Positions 53,170-54,695 of a stretch of DNA of 54,695 nt are shown piece after piece; within the stretch, counting starts at the first letter, position 1; the number at the start of each line of letters is the position of its first letter. The notes under the pieces were generated by a model. It saw nothing but the letters and a program-made list of their open reading frames with translations, searched no databases and was not told where the DNA came from. Where the stretch lies: positions 23,418-78,112 of the forward strand of contig JAHDEE010000005.1 of NCBI GenBank assembly GCA_020629005.1. The letters run 5' to 3'. Source of the DNA: Chitinophagales bacterium. GTDB taxonomy: Bacteria; Bacteroidota; Bacteroidia; Chitinophagales; UBA2359. A program made the translations under genes and the position numbers.

Positions 53170-53177
53170 AAACTTAC
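53170..53177 (-). promoter_or_regulatory. -7 box of the vWA gene
   Basis: TAAGTTTG on the minus strand matches TAnnTTTG exactly and would give a leader of about 100 nt before the ATG at 53062. This also supports the shorter vWA start. The -33 element is not clear. Confidence 0.45.
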
Positions 53178-53324
53178 GATAAATAGACTGATAATAAAAT
53201 CATCAAAGTCAAGAAAGCAGGAAAGGTCTTTTTTTGTGTGTTTGGTCTAAAATGCTTCGTTTCTTTTTTTCTTATATTGCAAGAAAGGCCTTGCCGGAGA
53301 TGAAAAATTTTAATTACGGATAAT

Positions 53325-54638
53325 ATGTTGGTCAGCATTAAATCACCGCTTTATCTTTATGAGGTGGGCAGACGCAATAACAATGAGGACAGTATATATC
53401 CGCTGGCGGATAGAGCTTCTGCTGATGACCGATTGTTTCTGGTTTGTGATGGAGTAGGGGGTTCTGAAAAGGGGGAAGTAGCCTCTGCTTTGGTTTGTCG
53501 CCATGTACCAGAATATCTGGCCATGTATCCTATAGAACGCTTTGATCGAAATTATTTGGATCAAATGCTGACCTATGTAGAAGCCAAGTTGAGCGAGCAC
53601 ATTGCTGAAAATCCGCAATGCAAGGGCATGGCCACCACTTTGACCTTGCTTTATTTCACAGAAAGTGGGGCAAATGTTGCCTGGTGTGGTGATAGCAGGG
53701 TTTATCAGTTTCGAGGTGGTCAGATTAAGTATGAAACAGAGGATCACAGTTTGGTAGCTGAGATGATCCGTAGAGGAGAGCTTAGCGAGCAGGAAGCCGA
53801 AACCCATCCGCAAAAGAATGTGATATTGAGGGCCATTTCTGGCTCCGATAAACCAAGCAAGCTTGACTTCATTACACTGGAAGACATTTCAGCTGGCGAC
53901 AGATTTCTGCTTTGCTCTGATGGAATTCTGGAAGCCTTCAATAGCCAGGATCTTTGTACACTGAACAACCATGGGATGATGGACATCTTCGATATGCGAG
54001 ATGCCATTGCCATTAGATGTGCCGAAAGGTCGAGAGATAACCATGCGATGTACCTGCTGGAGATAGAAGCCGTACAAGGTGCTGCTACGGCTGAACCTCA
54101 GAAGGATGCAGCCGACGTTTCCAAAGTAAGTGGAGCAACGCAGGAGCCGGGCAGAGTTGGTACAAAGACCAAAGAGTTGGCGCAGGCACAAACAGCTGCC
54201 TCGCGTGCTGCCGCAGCCGACAAGTCAAACTCAAGTCGGGCGATATTGGGATTAATAGGAGCTGCCTTAATCTTGACATTTACGATCGGAGGTCTAAAAA
54301 TGGCCGAATTGAGCACTGATAGCGAATATAACAAGTACCTGGCGGAAGGCACGGAAGAAATGCTCAATCAAGATTGGCCAGCAGCTAAGATCAGCTTTCA
54401 AAATGCCATTGAGCTAAAGCCAGATGATAACCGAGCTTTCGAGCAATTGGAGAAGATAAGAAAACGGGAGCGACAGATATTTGTAACTGACAGCATTGAT
54501 AAGGCACGTGAAAAGATGGAACGAGACAGTTTGTTGTTTGGCAGTTCTGACTCGCTTGGACGAGGTGATGTTGATAGTCTTAGCGTTGACTCAGTTGCGA
54601 TAGAAATGCAGAATTCTTTGGAGTCAGCCAAGGAATGA
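53325..54638 (+). CDS. PP2C-family Ser/Thr phosphatase with membrane anchor and C-terminal TPR-like tail
   Basis: The protein has 437 residues. The PP2C domain (about 1-245) has N-N-N-E-D-S, V-C-D-G-V-G-G-S-E-K-G-E, M-A-T-T-L-T, W-C-G-D-S-R-V-Y, D-H-S-L-V and L-L-C-S-D-G-I-L-E, so all metal ligands are present. An Ala/Thr-rich linker leads to one membrane helix near 307-322. A short TPR-like pair (about 330-370) and a charged tail follow. The phosphatase faces the cytoplasm and the tail the periplasm. It dephosphorylates Ser/Thr targets, possibly linked to the divergent vWA protein; a cognate kinase would be expected downstream, outside the window. Confidence 0.9.
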   Translation: MLVSIKSPLYLYEVGRRNNNEDSIYPLADRASADDRLFLVCDGVGGSEKGEVASALVCRHVPEYLAMYPIERFDRNYLDQMLTYVEAKLSEHIAENPQCKGMATTLTLLYFTESGANVAWCGDSRVYQFRGGQIKYETEDHSLVAEMIRRGELSEQEAETHPQKNVILRAISGSDKPSKLDFITLEDISAGDRFLLCSDGILEAFNSQDLCTLNNHGMMDIFDMRDAIAIRCAERSRDNHAMYLLEIEAVQGAATAEPQKDAADVSKVSGATQEPGRVGTKTKELAQAQTAASRAAAADKSNSSRAILGLIGAALILTFTIGGLKMAELSTDSEYNKYLAEGTEEMLNQDWPAAKISFQNAIELKPDDNRAFEQLEKIRKRERQIFVTDSIDKAREKMERDSLLFGSSDSLGRGDVDSLSVDSVAIEMQNSLESAKE

Positions 54639-54641
54639 GCT

Positions 54642-54695
54642 GGCTAGTGCTACGCAAACGAAATTCGCACCACCTTTAAGGGCTTCTATTTCTGT
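54642..54695 (+). repeat. Left arm of a family 2 inverted-arm repeat, cut by the window end
   Basis: GCTAGTGCTACGCAAACG and the later ACCTTTAAGGGCTTCTATTTCTGT match the left arm of the copy at 43966. It begins within a few bases of the PP2C stop codon, as the full copy does at the HD-PycTM stop. The remainder lies outside the window. Confidence 0.65.

Overview
The window reads as a chromosomal segment of a Bacteroidota bacterium, most likely a Saprospiria/Lewinella-like marine or aquatic polymer degrader. The placement is inferred from a SusC/SusD pair, several proteins with type IX secretion (T9SS) type A C-terminal sorting domains, Bacteroidota-type promoters (TAnnTTTG -7 boxes), AT-rich Shine-Dalgarno-poor starts, and DUF1573, HD-PycTM and RluA proteins typical of the phylum. 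No rRNA, tRNA, CRISPR array, transposase or integrase is visible.

Layout. (1) 1-1764: end of an unknown gene and three small genes. (2) 2008-18236: a complete beta-1,3-glucan (laminarin-type) polysaccharide utilisation locus. It is a seven-gene minus-strand operon (T9SS glycan-binding protein, SusC, SusD, PKD-type surface lipoprotein, GH16, GH3, three-repeat T9SS protein) ending in a strong terminator, with a divergent membrane-bound propeller/LuxR regulator. (3) 18482-21918: a HmuY-like T9SS heme-binding protein and its TonB receptor, separated by a hairpin. (4) 22157-23518: a cytochrome P450. (5) 23639-32848: a putative exopolysaccharide cassette, consisting of a receiver domain fused to a GT2 glycosyltransferase and a divergent, translationally coupled operon of a GT-C-like membrane protein, a lipoprotein, an anchored clan-A glycoside hydrolase and a TPR/outer-membrane-barrel protein. 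(6) 32849-36765: a membrane protein, an RluA pseudouridine synthase, and a two-gene pair of a cysteine-bearing lipoprotein peptide and a DUF692/MNIO enzyme, which is a likely modified-peptide (RiPP, bufferin-like) system. (7) 36915-43625: a 2236-residue secreted protein without a recognisable sorting domain. (8) 44127-54638: HD-PycTM protein, TPR protein, fused E1 dehydrogenase, DUF1573 protein, aminotransferase, and a divergent vWA / PP2C pair.

Non-coding content is rich. Four copies of a roughly 180-nt intergenic repeat (1824, 21932, 45598, 51590) share conserved ends. The outer pair of one helix changes together between copies (C-G in two, T-A in two), which points to a structured RNA family. 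A second repeat family with long inverted arms lies at 43966-44131, with relatives at 241-362 and 54642-54695. A separate candidate small RNA with its own promoter and terminator lies on the minus strand at 45824-45946.

The two best candidates for undescribed biology are the lipoprotein-peptide/MNIO pair (35431-36765) and the REC-GT2/GT-C/GH/TPR-barrel cassette (23639-32848).
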